DNA of 6,344 bases from an uncultured Bacteroidales bacterium (GTDB taxonomy: Bacteria; Bacteroidota; Bacteroidia; Bacteroidales; UBA932): contig CAMNAD010000086.1 in the NCBI GenBank assembly GCA_946530505.1, positions 1 through 6,344 of the forward strand. Reading direction: 5' to 3'. The notes beneath the pieces are model-generated. The model had not been told where the DNA came from, did no database searches, and saw nothing but the letters and a program-made list of their open reading frames with translations. How positions within the stretch are numbered: the first letter of the stretch is position 1; every line of letters begins with the position of its first letter. Positions 5,881 through 6,344 of this stretch are shown here, piece by piece. The position numbers and the translations under genes are program-made.

Positions 5881-6344
5881 GAACTGCACGTTGTCCAGTT
5901 CCAGCATGGCCGGATCGCTGACATCGATGCCTTTTTCCGTGTAGAAGATGATGCAGTCCTTCAGGGTGATGCCGTGTATCATCTGCACCGTGCCTTTGGC
6001 GGAGATGCCGATGCGGGCGTCGCGGGCCACTACGTTGAAGATGTGTATGTCGGTGAATTCCGGGAGGAAGTCCTGCGTTGCGGCAGCCACGCCGTCACGA
6101 CCGACCGGAACATCGACGTAGGAAGTCTCGAATACCAGCGCCTGGTCGCGGATGTCGCTCATATAAATATCTGAGATATAGAGCCTTGCGGTCTTTCCTC
6201 CACGGCCCGGGGCGCTCTTGAAGCGAAGGCCGGTGTCGGTGCCGGAGAAGACGTTCCCGCGCACTACCACATCCTCGACTCCGGCCGAGAATTCGGACCC
6301 GATCACAAAGCCGCCGTGGGCATGGAACACAGTGTTGTCCTGGA
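5866..6344 (-). CDS. Glycoside hydrolase family 28 (polygalacturonase-like), C-terminal part (start outside window)
   Basis: Open on the minus strand from the window's right edge to a TAG at 5866-5868, giving 158 complete residues. Family members are usually 430-550, so this is the last third. A GTG at 6330 is internal, because the reading frame continues past it with QDNT. Seen: HAHGGFVIGSEFSAG, which corresponds to the GH28 catalytic [GS]HG block, then TDTGLRFKSAPGRGG, matching the RIK block in the RFK form common in bacterial exo-acting GH28 enzymes. Short beta-helix turns follow (FTDIHIFNVVARDA, IHGITLKDCIIFY, LELDNVQFKTWE). The catalytic aspartates (NTD and DD motifs) would lie upstream, outside the window. 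Known role: hydrolysis of alpha-1,4-galacturonosyl bonds in pectin, probably periplasmic or lipid-anchored here, though the signal region is not visible. It reads toward the regulator and is the last gene of its own transcript. Confidence 0.9.
   Translation of the reverse strand, partial: QDNTVFHAHGGFVIGSEFSAGVEDVVVRGNVFSGTDTGLRFKSAPGRGGKTARLYISDIYMSDIRDQALVFETSYVDVPVGRDGVAAATQDFLPEFTDIHIFNVVARDARIGISAKGTVQMIHGITLKDCIIFYTEKGIDVSDPAMLELDNVQFKTWE

Noticed and set aside
6321..6330. GTG at 6330 as the start of the GH28 gene
   Set aside because: The frame continues past it to the window edge, and the visible part starts in the middle of the catalytic beta-helix. The GTG codes for an internal valine.
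1..6344. CRISPR arrays, tRNA or rRNA genes, insertion sequences, attachment sites
   Set aside because: No regularly spaced repeats, cloverleaf-like segments, transposase frames or flanking inverted repeats were seen. Genes fill almost the whole window.

Overview
The window looks like part of a polysaccharide utilization locus (PUL) from a Bacteroidales member (Bacteroidota), probably a gut or rumen type of moderate GC content. Three things support this: a SusC/RagA-type TonB-dependent receptor, a SusR-like membrane regulator with a beta-propeller sensor, and promoters matching the Bacteroidetes pattern (TTG, then about 19-20 bp, then TAnnTTTG). A pectin-type glycoside hydrolase (GH28) at the right edge suggests galacturonan or pectin as the target. 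The genus cannot be fixed from this sequence.

Layout, left to right. Positions 1-1453 (minus) hold the N-terminal 484 residues of a SusC-like receptor, cut by the window edge. Positions 1472-1546 (minus) hold a 24-residue small ORF. Positions 1566-2966 (minus) encode a lipoprotein with a fimbrillin-like N-terminal half and a jelly-roll, carbohydrate-binding-like C-terminal half. Positions 2978-3124 (minus) hold a second small ORF of 48 residues. Positions 3125-3258 are a 134-bp divergent promoter region. Positions 3259-5859 (plus) encode an 866-residue transmembrane regulator (signal peptide, propeller, Y_Y_Y domain, one membrane helix, coiled coil, LuxR-type HTH). Positions 5866-6344 (minus) are the C-terminal part of a GH28 enzyme that ends six bases from the regulator's stop.

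How it fits together (inference): the regulator would sense a glycan breakdown product in the periplasm and act on the divergent promoter region. That region drives a minus-strand operon: small ORF A, lipoprotein, small ORF B, susC, with gaps of 11, 19 and 18 bp. The lipoprotein would capture glycan at the cell surface and SusC would import oligosaccharide. GH28 would be the last gene of a separate operon entering from the right.

The most notable point is that each of the two exported proteins is directly preceded by a small, conserved-looking peptide gene starting MK[K/E]..Y..P...E. Both are below common gene-calling cutoffs. The two divergent promoters also carry identical CTTGCG -33 elements arranged as an inverted repeat.
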